A DNA stretch of 8,930 bases, taken from positions 1 through 8,930 of the forward strand of contig CAIQND010000540.1 of NCBI GenBank assembly GCA_903873045.1, given 5' to 3'. The notes beneath the pieces were generated by a model that worked only from the letters and a program-made list of their open reading frames with translations, did not search any database and was not told the DNA's origin. This DNA is from an uncultured Methylococcaceae bacterium (GTDB lineage: Bacteria > Pseudomonadota > Gammaproteobacteria > Methylococcales > Methylomonadaceae). Of the stretch, positions 1-6,285 are shown one piece after another. The stretch's first letter is position 1, and the number at the start of each line of letters is the position of its first letter. Made by a program: the position numbers and the translations under genes.

Positions 1-2
1 AT

Positions 3-70
3 GTCAAACATTTCATATGGGTGATGGAACGCCAATTCGGTGTATGACGCTTCGCTTATACACCCTACGT
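3..70. repeat. REP-like palindromic repeat, copy 1
   Basis: The core is a perfect 7-bp stem: GGTGTAT at 39-45 pairs with ATACACC at 58-64 around a 12-nt loop containing GCTTCGC, and CCTACG follows. This resembles the widespread bacterial intergenic repeat of the type GGTGGATTACGCTTCGCTAA. A related copy lies at 1118-1186, sharing the upstream TCAAACATTTCAT block and the palindrome. Several substitutions and a small indel separate the two copies. Confidence 0.75.
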
Positions 71-102
71 ACTATGAAATACACAATGCGTAAATTATAC
101 CA

Positions 103-131
103 TTGATTTATAATGATTATTTTATTATATT
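103..131 (+). promoter_or_regulatory. Candidate sigma70 promoter for the DUF1993 gene
   Basis: TTGATT (103-108) and TATATT (126-131) are separated by 17 bp. They match the -35 and -10 consensus at 4/6 and 5/6 positions, in an AT-rich context. Transcription would start near 138, leaving a leader of about 190 nt before the ATG at 329. The surrounding sequence is AT-rich, so a chance match is quite possible. Confidence 0.35.
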
Positions 132-328
132 TTAATCTAGCATGCAGGATTTAGGTGATAGTCTATATAACGATGAGCGCAGAAAATGAGAACCATAAAA
201 GCTTACAATGCTGCCTTATCCCACCTTAATTGGTATTTGACAAATTCACAGGAGCTAAACTCTGCCTATTCATGAGATACTTAAAACCAATATCGAACCA
301 TCACTATAATCAATTAACCGAGAAATTT

Positions 329-838
329 ATGACTCCTTATATGTACACCTCCTCAGTACCTGTTTTCAAACAACTATTGAACAGCCTAAGTGCTATCTTG
401 ATCAAGGCTGAAACACTGGCTATTGAGAAAAAATTTGAGTCGAAAGTATTACTGGATGCGCGACTCTTCCCTGATATGTTCCCCTTAAGCCGCCAAGTGC
501 AAATTGCCACTGATTTCGCAATGAGCGTGTCAGCGCGATTAGCCGGTGTTGAAGTGCCAGCATATGACAACAATGATCAGAGCATTACTGAGTTGCAGGA
601 ACGCATTAGCAAGGCCTTACTATTTATCGACAGCCTAACACCTACGCAATTTGAGGGCAGTGAAGCTCGTGAAATCATCTTACGTCCGGGTACGCCCAAA
701 GAGAAAACATTACTGGGTCACAATTATTTGTCCAACTACGGATTGCCGCAATTTTTCTTCCATGTCACCACTGCCTACGACATTTTGCGACATAATGGCT
801 TGGAAGTTGGCAAAGGCGATTTTATGGGCGCTTATTAA
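329..838 (+). CDS. DUF1993 family protein
   Basis: The 169-residue product, counted from the ATG at 329, matches my memory of the DUF1993 family (PF09351) along its whole length. The telling segments are LLDARLFPDMFPLSRQVQIA (residues 41-60), LAGVEVPAYD (71-80) and the C-terminal FFFHVTTAYDILRHNG (142-157) followed by KGDFMG. Members are small, cytoplasmic, mostly helical proteins of about 170 residues; I believe they are grouped with DinB-like folds, but their function is unknown. The frame is open back to a TTG at 230, yet those 33 residues look unlike the family. The ATG at 329 gives the usual length, although its ribosome binding site is weak (GAG about 8 nt upstream). There is no signal peptide or membrane segment. 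The gene stands alone, with a hairpin terminator 20 nt after the stop and two copies of a palindromic repeat on its outer sides. Confidence 0.88.
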   Translation: MTPYMYTSSVPVFKQLLNSLSAILIKAETLAIEKKFESKVLLDARLFPDMFPLSRQVQIATDFAMSVSARLAGVEVPAYDNNDQSITELQERISKALLFIDSLTPTQFEGSEAREIILRPGTPKEKTLLGHNYLSNYGLPQFFFHVTTAYDILRHNGLEVGKGDFMGAY

Positions 839-857
839 GACCGTTTAAAATTAGAGA

Positions 858-890
858 GCCTGGAGTACCTAATGACTTCAGGCGTTTATT
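858..890 (+). terminator. Probable intrinsic terminator of the DUF1993 gene
   Basis: GCCTGGAGT (858-866) pairs with ACTTCAGGC (875-883 approximately) to form a 9-bp stem with one G-U pair and an 8-nt loop. A T-rich tail (GTTTATTT) follows. It begins 20 nt after the DUF1993 stop codon, where a terminator is expected. Confidence 0.55.
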
Positions 891-1117
891 TAATCACTGT
901 CATTTCAACGATAGCGAATGTAAATTGCTTGTGGCTCCGGCCAACTTTCGCTAACCTAAAAGGCAATTTTCATGACTACATCGGATAAGACAATTGAGCT
1001 TAAAAACTTAATTGAAAATGGTCTGTTTTACGGGCAACGATGGACAGTGATGAATTGCCGGTTTATCAAATAAGACGGGGTGCAATCAAGTCATAGCAAT
1101 ATGAAATGGCGCGACAT

Positions 1118-1186
1118 CAAACATTTCATGTGGGTGGATGAAACCCCAATTCGGCGTATGACGCTTCACTTATACAGCCTACGTGC
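1118..1186. repeat. REP-like palindromic repeat, copy 2
   Basis: This is a direct-orientation relative of the repeat at 3-70. It has the same TCAAACATTTCAT block, then CCAATTCGGCGTATGACGCT, then the second arm and CCTACG. The stem here is GGCGTAT (1153-1159) against ATACAGCC (1172-1179). It is less perfect than in copy 1, so the two have diverged or decayed. Together they bracket the DUF1993 gene. Confidence 0.75.
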
Positions 1187-1247
1187 TAAAAAAAAGCAGT
1201 TGCAGACCACACAGAAATTAGGGATCACAAAGAATTAAAGCATTCTG

Positions 1248-1361
1248 AGTATCCACTTTAAATCCCCGGGTAAAACTTGGTATGTAAAAAATAAAATATT
1301 TTAAAATTAACTGCTTAATTATTGCTAACATTCAATTTACCCGGCTTTTTAAAGTAGATAC
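1248..1361. mobile_element. MITE-like element with about 26-bp inverted repeats and a 7-bp direct repeat
   Basis: Positions 1249-1274 and 1336-1361 form an inverted repeat with 22 of 26 positions matching; CCGGGTAAA and ACTTTAAA are identical in both arms. The 61-nt centre is very AT-rich and non-coding. CATTCTG occurs at 1241-1247 and again at 1362-1368, next to the outer ends, as a target-site duplication would. One base (A1248) is unaccounted for on the left side. The length, lack of coding capacity, terminal inverted repeats and flanking duplication fit a miniature inverted-repeat transposable element. I cannot assign a parent IS family. A plain large hairpin is the alternative reading. 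Confidence 0.55.
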
Positions 1362-1485
1362 CATTCTGTTTTGGAAGCCGGACGGTGCAGCATATTCCCT
1401 TCTGCTTGGTCTATTGTATGGTTCAAAGATAACGGTAATTTCAAAACGATTGATACTACGGCGTACATAAATAACCTTCAAAACT

Positions 1486-3036
1486 TCAAGCGGCACCGCG
1501 AAGTTCTTCCCCAACACCTGCGGAAGTTCGAGCGGACAGCCTATCATCAAGGCATCCGGTAGCTAGAATGGCTTGCCCCAATACCTGTATGACCGGTACT
1601 GAAACACTGTTACCGATCAATTTCATCCATCTTGATCGTGATTCAGGCAACTCAAAATCCTTTGGAAAACCTTGTATCAGACAGGCTTCTTCCTTGGATA
1701 TTTTCCTAAACAGCTTTTTATGGAAAATCTCGTTCAGAAAGGCTTGCTTGTAATCATGGTCGTTCTCCGCATTAACATCTTTCATAGCAACAAAGTCATT
1801 GCTGTCACTCGCCACTAAAGTGGGAAATGCTTGAGACTTGGGCAGAAAGACCCTGTTGACACCTTCAATACCCGTGCTGATTTTAGTGTACCTAAACTCA
1901 TACCTGACTTCACTACAGTCCAACACATTTTTGGCTATCAAAGAATCCAGCACTTTTTCAAACGGAATCCGTGCTTTTTTCAATTCACAGCATTCCTTCA
2001 AGGCATCCAAGGTAATTTCTTCTGCTGACACATGTTGCAGCACCAACTGCTCACCCTTATCCAGCATCAGACACTTATGCGGTTTGAACCTATAGGCATA
2101 ATCAACCTTTTTCAGTATGCCCAAAGCCACCAGATTTTCCAGGTCTTCCGCTTCGATAGTGCTATCAAGCCTCTGAAAATGGGCTAGGGACAAGGGATTG
2201 CCGTCCAACCTGCCATACGTCCGTTTGCGCCTGTTTTTTAGCAGCAAGTAGCAGATATGCTGTTGCCTTTCGGTGGTTAGAATCAAATCCCACGAGTGGA
2301 TGGTGGTGGGGCCGTTCCGGATGTCGTTGAACAAAAAGAAATCATTCATGCCATTGGTTTTGCGGTAGCGTTTTTTGTCCGGTATCGGGTCGCCAAAAAT
2401 ATCTGCTGTTTCGCCTAAGCCAATGCTCTCAGGCTGTTTTTCCCCGCAATCTTGTAAGACATCAATCAGTTTTAGGGTGCTTTTATGAGGTGTTGGGAAG
2501 CGGAACTTCCGTAGGTGTGCCTCATGCAAAAACCCGACGATGTAAACCCTAATCCGGTCTTGCGGCACTCCGTAATCTGACGAATTCAACACAAAATGTT
2601 TGGCAAAATAACCCGCTTTACTAATCCGATCCAAGATAAAGGATAGTGCGTCATGGTTTCTAGGATCGGCCAGCCCTTTCACATTTTCAAAGATAAAAGC
2701 TTTAGGACGTGATTGATTGAGCAGGTAAAGTGTGTCGTTCCAAAGCTGCCCACGATCATCATCAAACCCCCGATTTTTGCCGGCAATAGACCAACTTTGG
2801 CAAGGTACACCCGCCGTCAAGATATCATGGGCGGGCAGGTTTTTGACCTGAGTGATGTCACCCAGATTCAAACGGGCATCCTCGCCAAAATTGGCACAAT
2901 AAGTGTTAATAGCGTCATTGTGTATCTCACTGAAACTTACGCATTGACCGCCGAGATGATTTAAGGCGAGCCTAAAACCACCAATTCCTGAGAACAAATC
3001 GATGAAAGTGAATTGTTTTTTATTGATGTTAATCAT
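1486..3036 (-). CDS. DNA (cytosine-5-)-methyltransferase, Type II R-M modification subunit
   Basis: The enzyme methylates C5 of cytosine within its recognition site and so protects host DNA from the endonuclease encoded just upstream. From the ATG at 3036 (516 residues) the conserved motifs run in canonical order. Motif I is FIDLFSGIGGFRLAL (11-25). Motif IV is GVPCQSWS, with catalytic Cys79. Motif VI is ENV (117-119). Motif VIII is QDRIRVYIVG (159-168). Motif IX-like FPTLVASDSNDFVA follows, then LIQGFP, and motif X is GNSVSVP (475-481). The long stretch at about 170-430 should hold the target-recognition domain. It includes an NRRKRTYG...DGNPLSL block and a possible winged-helix-like segment ending LENLVALGILKKV. 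All catalytic motifs are intact. An in-frame ATG at 3069 would add 11 residues and overlap the endonuclease gene. I prefer 3036, which leaves 7 nt after that gene's stop, though neither start has a clear Shine-Dalgarno sequence, so translational coupling is likely. Confidence 0.95.
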   Translation of the reverse strand: MININKKQFTFIDLFSGIGGFRLALNHLGGQCVSFSEIHNDAINTYCANFGEDARLNLGDITQVKNLPAHDILTAGVPCQSWSIAGKNRGFDDDRGQLWNDTLYLLNQSRPKAFIFENVKGLADPRNHDALSFILDRISKAGYFAKHFVLNSSDYGVPQDRIRVYIVGFLHEAHLRKFRFPTPHKSTLKLIDVLQDCGEKQPESIGLGETADIFGDPIPDKKRYRKTNGMNDFFLFNDIRNGPTTIHSWDLILTTERQQHICYLLLKNRRKRTYGRLDGNPLSLAHFQRLDSTIEAEDLENLVALGILKKVDYAYRFKPHKCLMLDKGEQLVLQHVSAEEITLDALKECCELKKARIPFEKVLDSLIAKNVLDCSEVRYEFRYTKISTGIEGVNRVFLPKSQAFPTLVASDSNDFVAMKDVNAENDHDYKQAFLNEIFHKKLFRKISKEEACLIQGFPKDFELPESRSRWMKLIGNSVSVPVIQVLGQAILATGCLDDRLSARTSAGVGEELRGAA

Positions 3037-3043
3037 GTTGTAT

Positions 3044-3883
3044 TCATTTGAGGAAAAAATCTTCCGCATCGGATGGAGGTTCTATACCTAAAAATTCACG
3101 GTAAATCCTTTCCCTATAGTCTTTCCCCAGCTTGTTAACCTCATTGACAAAATTGGCGTATGTCCCACTGCCGCCAATAAAATCCCAGAATTCATCGCCG
3201 ATCAGAACGCAAGGATCTGCACACATATCGAACCACCGCTGAGGAAATGCCCATTTGTAGTCTTGCTTCTTTGGCCCGTATGGATTATAGGGCAGTGCGT
3301 AATAAGCCCCCTCAACTTGCACTGGCTCCATACTCAGTAATTTAAACATTTTTTCCTTGCTGACCTTGGTCTGATCGCTATTCGGTAACGGCCCTTTCAA
3401 TTCAAAAGCATAACGTTCACCTGTTGTGGAGTTGCTGACATAAATGTCACAGACCACTGAAACGGGGATCGGGTTGCCCTGCCCTGCATTAATGTAGGCC
3501 AATTCATCCTGCCAGTTTGGGAGAAATTTATCTTGCCCTTTCTGACTATGCTCCAATCTGTTCAGCACTTCTTGTATTCTCCGCAGCCGTTCGTCACCAA
3601 TATTACCGGTGATAACGTAACCCATTGCACACTCGCCATGTTTTACTTTGGCGACAACTTGAGCCAACTTCTCCCAAACTTTGCCGAAGGGAGTGACAAA
3701 ACGCCTTTCAAAATGAGAACCTTTAAAAATTTCATCAGGAATCAGAGCCGCATACAGTGGTTTTTGGGAATGGTGTTTTTCTTTTATGAAAGGGTCTTCA
3801 ACTAATACTTTGTTCATCACCCGGTTCATCATCGTGTTAATGACTTCCTGAATAGCCTTGGCAACTCTGTCTTTATCAGTCAT
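3044..3883 (-). CDS. Type II restriction endonuclease, TdeIII-like family
   Basis: The 279-residue product is encoded first in an operon with a C5-cytosine methyltransferase. It resembles the TdeIII/MjaII endonuclease family (PF09520), whose characterised members recognise GGNCC. Recognisable segments are HFERRFVTPFGKVWEKLA (57-74), a putative PD-(D/E)XK centre with Asp146 in VVCDIYV and Glu161-Leu-Lys163 in YAFELKGP, then ALPYNPYG, and VLIGDEFWDFIGGSGTY near the C-terminus. It should cleave unmethylated sites in invading DNA, probably as a dimer needing Mg2+. The family call is from memory of these motifs, and GGNCC is inference. The ATG at 3883 has GGGGAAA about 10 nt upstream as a plausible ribosome binding site. 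The frame is intact. No controller (C) gene lies ahead of it, so restriction would be transcribed before modification unless the methyltransferase gene has its own internal promoter. Confidence 0.85.
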   Translation of the reverse strand: MTDKDRVAKAIQEVINTMMNRVMNKVLVEDPFIKEKHHSQKPLYAALIPDEIFKGSHFERRFVTPFGKVWEKLAQVVAKVKHGECAMGYVITGNIGDERLRRIQEVLNRLEHSQKGQDKFLPNWQDELAYINAGQGNPIPVSVVCDIYVSNSTTGERYAFELKGPLPNSDQTKVSKEKMFKLLSMEPVQVEGAYYALPYNPYGPKKQDYKWAFPQRWFDMCADPCVLIGDEFWDFIGGSGTYANFVNEVNKLGKDYRERIYREFLGIEPPSDAEDFFLK

Positions 3884-3971
3884 TATTGGGCTTTCCCCTT
3901 GGTGAATCCCTTTTTAATCCCAAAGTTTGTCTGCGCTACAGAGTACATATTCAACTTTATATAAAACTGCC

Positions 3972-4000
3972 ATTATAATCAGGAGTAAGCCAATTGACTA
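3972..4000 (-). promoter_or_regulatory. Candidate promoter of the R-M operon
   Basis: Read on the minus strand, TAGTCA (4000-3995) lies 17 bp before a perfect TATAAT (3977-3972). Transcription would start near 3965, about 80 nt before the endonuclease ATG. The -35 matches consensus at 4/6 positions. Its -35 region overlaps that of the proposed vsr promoter on the other strand. Confidence 0.45.
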
Positions 4001-4023
4001 TAAAATTGATGAAAAGTGATAAC
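3994..4023 (+). promoter_or_regulatory. Candidate vsr promoter
   Basis: TTGACT (3994-3999, 5/6 to consensus) is followed after 18 bp by GATAAC (4018-4023, 4/6). This places transcription start near 4030, about 17 nt before the vsr ATG at 4047. A TGGAAA sequence at 4037-4042 could serve as ribosome binding site. The promoter partly overlaps the divergent R-M promoter. Confidence 0.4.
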
Positions 4024-4046
4024 TTAGGCCGATTGCTGGAAACTTC

Positions 4047-4511
4047 ATGATTGACCGTATCGACAAGGCAACCCGTTCACGCACGATGGCGGCCATCCGC
4101 AGTAAAGACACAAAACCGGAAAAATGTGTGCGCTCTGCATTGCACCGACAAGGTTTCCGTTTCCGCCTGCATAACAAAAAACTGCCCGGCACACCTGATC
4201 TCGTATTGCGCAAATACCACGCCGTCATATTCGTTAATGGCTGCTTCTGGCACCAGCACCAAGGCTGTAATTCGGCACATCTCCCTAAAACACGGCAGGA
4301 ATTCTGGGAGAAAAAGTTCACCCGAAATGTGGCGCGTGACCAGAAAGTGCTGTACCAACTCAAAGTGCTGGGTTGGCGGGCGGCCATCGTCTGGGAGTGC
4401 GGGTTGAAGAAGAAAATAAGGGGAGCAACCTTGCAACACTTGGCTGCATGGCTCTGTAGCGGTGCCGAGTACTTTGAAATGCCAGTTTATGATGAATTCA
4501 GCGAATTATAA
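4047..4511 (+). CDS. vsr: Very short patch repair endonuclease (Vsr)
   Basis: Vsr nicks DNA 5' of the T in T:G mismatches that arise when 5-methylcytosine deaminates, starting short-patch repair that prevents C-to-T mutation at methylated sites. The 154-residue product is full length for the family. RSRTMAAIRSKDTKPE (10-25) is the N-terminal signature. LPGTPDLVL carries Asp51, aligning with the catalytic Asp51 of E. coli Vsr. FVNGCFWHQHQGC (62-74) includes Cys66, His69, His71 and Cys74, and VWEC ends at Cys118, which fits the metal-site ligands with one residue inserted relative to E. coli. Asp98 corresponds to E. coli Asp97. Position 64 is Asn where E. coli has His. The gene diverges from the R-M operon and shares its promoter region. 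It lies convergent to the hydrolase gene, 69 nt away. Pairing with a C5 methyltransferase is the expected context. Confidence 0.95.
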   Translation: MIDRIDKATRSRTMAAIRSKDTKPEKCVRSALHRQGFRFRLHNKKLPGTPDLVLRKYHAVIFVNGCFWHQHQGCNSAHLPKTRQEFWEKKFTRNVARDQKVLYQLKVLGWRAAIVWECGLKKKIRGATLQHLAAWLCSGAEYFEMPVYDEFSEL

Positions 4512-4520
4512 TCGGCCAGT

Positions 4521-4565
4521 CGCTTTGCGGAAAAATGCAATGACAAATTCATGTTTAGCAAAGCG
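4521..4565. repeat. Inverted repeat between convergent vsr and hydrolase genes
   Basis: CGCTTTGC (4521-4528) and GCAAAGCG (4558-4565) are perfect complements separated by 29 nt, sitting in the 69-nt gap between two convergent genes. The position suits a bidirectional terminator. The loop is long and neither side has a T tract, so I list it only as an inverted repeat. Confidence 0.4.
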
Positions 4566-4580
4566 GAAATCCGGAAACCA

Positions 4581-5372
4581 TCAATCTAACATTTTCAACC
4601 CACACAAAAACACTTCAACCCGTTCTATAAAAACACCCGGCTGTTGCACATGCAGCCAGTGTCCGGCATTGACAATAACACTCAGCGTGGCCTCCGGAAA
4701 CAATGTACTTATATCTTCCTCTGTAACATAGTTTGACTCTTCACCGGCCAGAAACAACGTTTTTCCGGTAAACGGTGTGAGTTGCTCAACAGCGGGAAAG
4801 GCGATGATATTGGGAGCCGTGTTATAAAAAATATCCAGATCAACGCGCCAGCAATAAGCGCCGTCTTTCAGGATAAGGTTTTGCAGTAAAAACTGGCGAT
4901 AACCGAGTTCGGGTATAGCGGTAGCCAGCAGTAATTCGGCTTGTTTACGATTGTTGATTTCGGGTAGCGGCAGTGCTTTTAAGGCCTGAATCAAATGGTT
5001 AAAACAGTGTTTATAATTGACCGGGGCAATATCGACCACGATCAGTTTATCGATACGCTCTGGATGATTCAAGGCAAACCACATTGCCACTTTACCACCC
5101 ATGCTGTGACCCAGCACACTGGCGGTTGTTAAGTGGTGGGTATCCATAAATTGCAACAGATCCGCTGCCATGGACGGATAATCCATGACCGGATGATGCG
5201 GCGACGCGCCGTGATTACGTAAATCCGGCACATAAACATGAAACGTGGCGGCCAGTTTTTCGGCTATCTGCCGCCAGTTACGCGAGGATGCAAAAAAACC
5301 ATGCAGAATAATCAGTGGCGCAGCATCGGGATGCCCCAGCTCTTCAAAGGCTAAATCGACTACACCAGTCAT
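4581..5372 (-). CDS. Alpha/beta hydrolase, YbfF-like esterase
   Basis: From the ATG at 5372 the product has 263 residues and covers a complete alpha/beta-hydrolase domain. ILHGFFASSRNW (22-33) is the oxyanion-hole region. VPDLRNHGASP (48-58) and the nucleophile elbow GHSMGGK, with Ser90, are typical of the YbfF esterase group. Asp114 in VVDIAPVNY and His238 in AGHWLHVQQP complete a likely triad, matching the spacing I recall for E. coli YbfF. The protein is probably a cytoplasmic carboxylesterase or thioesterase; the substrate is unknown. The same frame is open to another ATG at 5450, but those 26 residues are translated from an intergenic repeat and do not resemble the family, so I chose 5372. 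There is no good Shine-Dalgarno sequence before it because the repeat begins 5 nt upstream. It is last in a minus-strand run after lpdA and the DUF445 gene, and may be co-transcribed through the repeats. Confidence 0.9.
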   Translation of the reverse strand: MTGVVDLAFEELGHPDAAPLIILHGFFASSRNWRQIAEKLAATFHVYVPDLRNHGASPHHPVMDYPSMAADLLQFMDTHHLTTASVLGHSMGGKVAMWFALNHPERIDKLIVVDIAPVNYKHCFNHLIQALKALPLPEINNRKQAELLLATAIPELGYRQFLLQNLILKDGAYCWRVDLDIFYNTAPNIIAFPAVEQLTPFTGKTLFLAGEESNYVTEEDISTLFPEATLSVIVNAGHWLHVQQPGVFIERVEVFLCGLKMLD

Positions 5373-5377
5373 ATCGC

Positions 5378-5437
5378 CGTCATTCCGGCAGGGAGAGCGA
5401 AGCGAGGGTTGGCCGGAATCCAGAACGCAGGGATGTG
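5378..5437 (+). repeat. Intergenic palindromic repeat, forward copy
   Basis: The copy begins CGTCATTCCGGCAGGGA and ends TTGGCCGGAATCCAGA plus a GGATG tail. TTCCGGC and GGCCGGAA pair around an extra AGAGCGAAGCGAGGG segment. It belongs to the widespread GTCATTCCGGCAGGGA-type bacterial repeats. An oppositely oriented relative lies at 5492-5537. This copy abuts the hydrolase start codon. Confidence 0.75.
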
Positions 5438-5491
5438 AAAAACCGCTCAAAAAATAGTTTCATGTGGCAAAAAATTAGTTATATAGACATT

Positions 5492-5537
5492 GCCATCCAT
5501 GGCCTCTGGATCTCGGCAATCCCTGCCGAGATGACGG
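5492..5537 (-). repeat. Intergenic palindromic repeat, reverse copy
   Basis: Read on the minus strand it begins CGTCATCTCGGCAGGGATTG and continues CCGAGATCCAGAGGCCATGGATGG. It aligns with the copy at 5378-5437 but lacks that copy's extra 15-nt loop segment. CTCGGCA (5512-5518) and TGCCGAG (5524-5530) form a perfect 7-bp hairpin. The two copies face each other in the 187-nt gap between the DUF445 and hydrolase genes. No T tract follows, so it is not an obvious intrinsic terminator. Confidence 0.75.
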
Positions 5538-5559
5538 TTTGTGTTTGGCACCGATTACA

Positions 5560-6285
5560 TTAAACAATAATAGCGAACAACACGCCCATCAAGCCGCCAA
5601 AAAATCCGCCCCAAACCACCAGCCAGCCTAAATGCTCATGAATGATGGCTTGCACCATTTCTTTAACCAGTTGCGGGGTTAGTTCATTCAGACGCTTATC
5701 AATGACGGTTTCAATTTTGTCGATAATATCGACGCCAATTTTATGGGCATCCAACCCTTCCTTTAGCGCCGCTTTAAAACGGTCTGACTCAATCATGTCG
5801 ACCAGGGTGATTTTTATCTTTTCGGTAAAGGGTTCTTTTAAGGGTGCCAAGGCATCCGGGCCACCCATCATGACCAACATGCCGCCAAAAGAAGATTCCA
5901 TAATGGAGGAAACCAGGCTTTCATAAATTCGGTCGTAGTCAACGGCATTTAAGAAAGGTTCCAGATTCAACATCTTACCGCCCTGCCCTTCCTCTGTTTC
6001 AATAAACTGCTCAATGTTTTGGACAGTAAAAAACTGTTGCATCATCAGTTGCTTGATGGAAAGTTTAAATTCTTCAAAGCGATCCGGTATCACCCCGGAA
6101 CCGTACAAATACGGCACCTTCTCAAACAGCATATAAATAGCCAGCCAATTGGTAAAGGCGCCGGACAGCGCAAAAAAACCAACAGAGGTGATTAAACCCG
6201 GCACTACGGGACTGATAGCGCCCAAAATAATAATGGCAACCGCAACAAGATTGGTAATAATGCTTTTATTCAGAGGTTTTTTCAT
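5560..6285 (-). CDS. DUF445 family membrane protein
   Basis: The 241-residue product has the hallmarks of DUF445 (PF04286), a family of inner-membrane proteins of unknown function. Hydrophobic segments occupy about 9-30 and 31-53, with the signature GAFTNWLAIYMLFEKVP at 42-58. A mainly helical, charged middle (about 60-215) includes a glycine- and methionine-rich stretch (GGMLVMMGGPDA). A C-terminal hydrophobic segment (219-241, LGWLVVWGGFFGGLMGVLF) ends the protein. The likely arrangement is membrane anchors at both ends and a soluble central helical domain. The start codon overlaps the lpdA stop as ATGA, and there is no Shine-Dalgarno sequence, so it is probably translated by coupling to lpdA. 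The short form is intact. Its link to lipoamide dehydrogenase is positional only; I infer no shared function. Confidence 0.9.
   Translation of the reverse strand: MKKPLNKSIITNLVAVAIIILGAISPVVPGLITSVGFFALSGAFTNWLAIYMLFEKVPYLYGSGVIPDRFEEFKLSIKQLMMQQFFTVQNIEQFIETEEGQGGKMLNLEPFLNAVDYDRIYESLVSSIMESSFGGMLVMMGGPDALAPLKEPFTEKIKITLVDMIESDRFKAALKEGLDAHKIGVDIIDKIETVIDKRLNELTPQLVKEMVQAIIHEHLGWLVVWGGFFGGLMGVLFAIIV

Larger units (their letters stand above)
1..328. other. Intergenic leader with palindromic repeat, upstream of DUF1993 gene
   Basis: No supportable gene lies here. The stretch holds a REP-like palindrome (3-70), then AT-rich DNA with a promoter-like pair at 103-131. A reading frame open from a TTG at 230 joins the DUF1993 gene in frame, but its first 33 residues do not resemble the family, so I treat it as untranslated leader. 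A short frame from 186 (29 codons) has no recognisable content. Confidence 0.6.
839..1485. other. Gene-poor region between DUF1993 gene and methyltransferase gene
   Basis: Apart from the terminator, repeat copy 2 and the MITE-like element listed separately, no convincing gene is visible. A 33-residue frame at 972-1073 has an AAAGG sequence 9 nt before its ATG, but its product resembles nothing I know. A 45-residue frame at 1101-1238 runs straight through the palindromic repeat, and the equivalent frame is broken in repeat copy 1, so I do not call it. TAGCGAA (912-918) and TTCGCTA (947-953) form a further 7-bp inverted repeat of unknown meaning. Confidence 0.55.

Noticed and set aside
237..242. 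Perfect TTGACA -35 hexamer upstream of the DUF1993 gene
   Set aside because: No acceptable -10 sequence lies 16-18 bp downstream.
972..1073. 33-residue plus-strand frame with AAAGG upstream
   Set aside because: Too short and unlike any protein I recognise; kept only as a remark on the region.
1101..1238. 45-residue plus-strand frame with a plausible-looking product
   Set aside because: Most of it is translation of the palindromic repeat; the corresponding frame in the copy at 3-70 is broken by an indel, and there is no ribosome binding site.
1341..1381. CCGGCTT/AAGCCGG inverted repeat as methyltransferase terminator
   Set aside because: Loop of 27 nt, no T tract on the minus strand, and the left arm is already part of the longer 1249-1361 inverted repeat.
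1332..1550. 72-residue minus-strand frame at the end of the methyltransferase gene
   Set aside because: Overlaps the methyltransferase C-terminus in another frame and runs into the MITE-like element; no family resemblance.
5373..5450. 26-residue N-terminal extension of the hydrolase
   Set aside because: It is translated from an intergenic repeat and does not match the YbfF-like family, whose domain begins just after Met at 5372.
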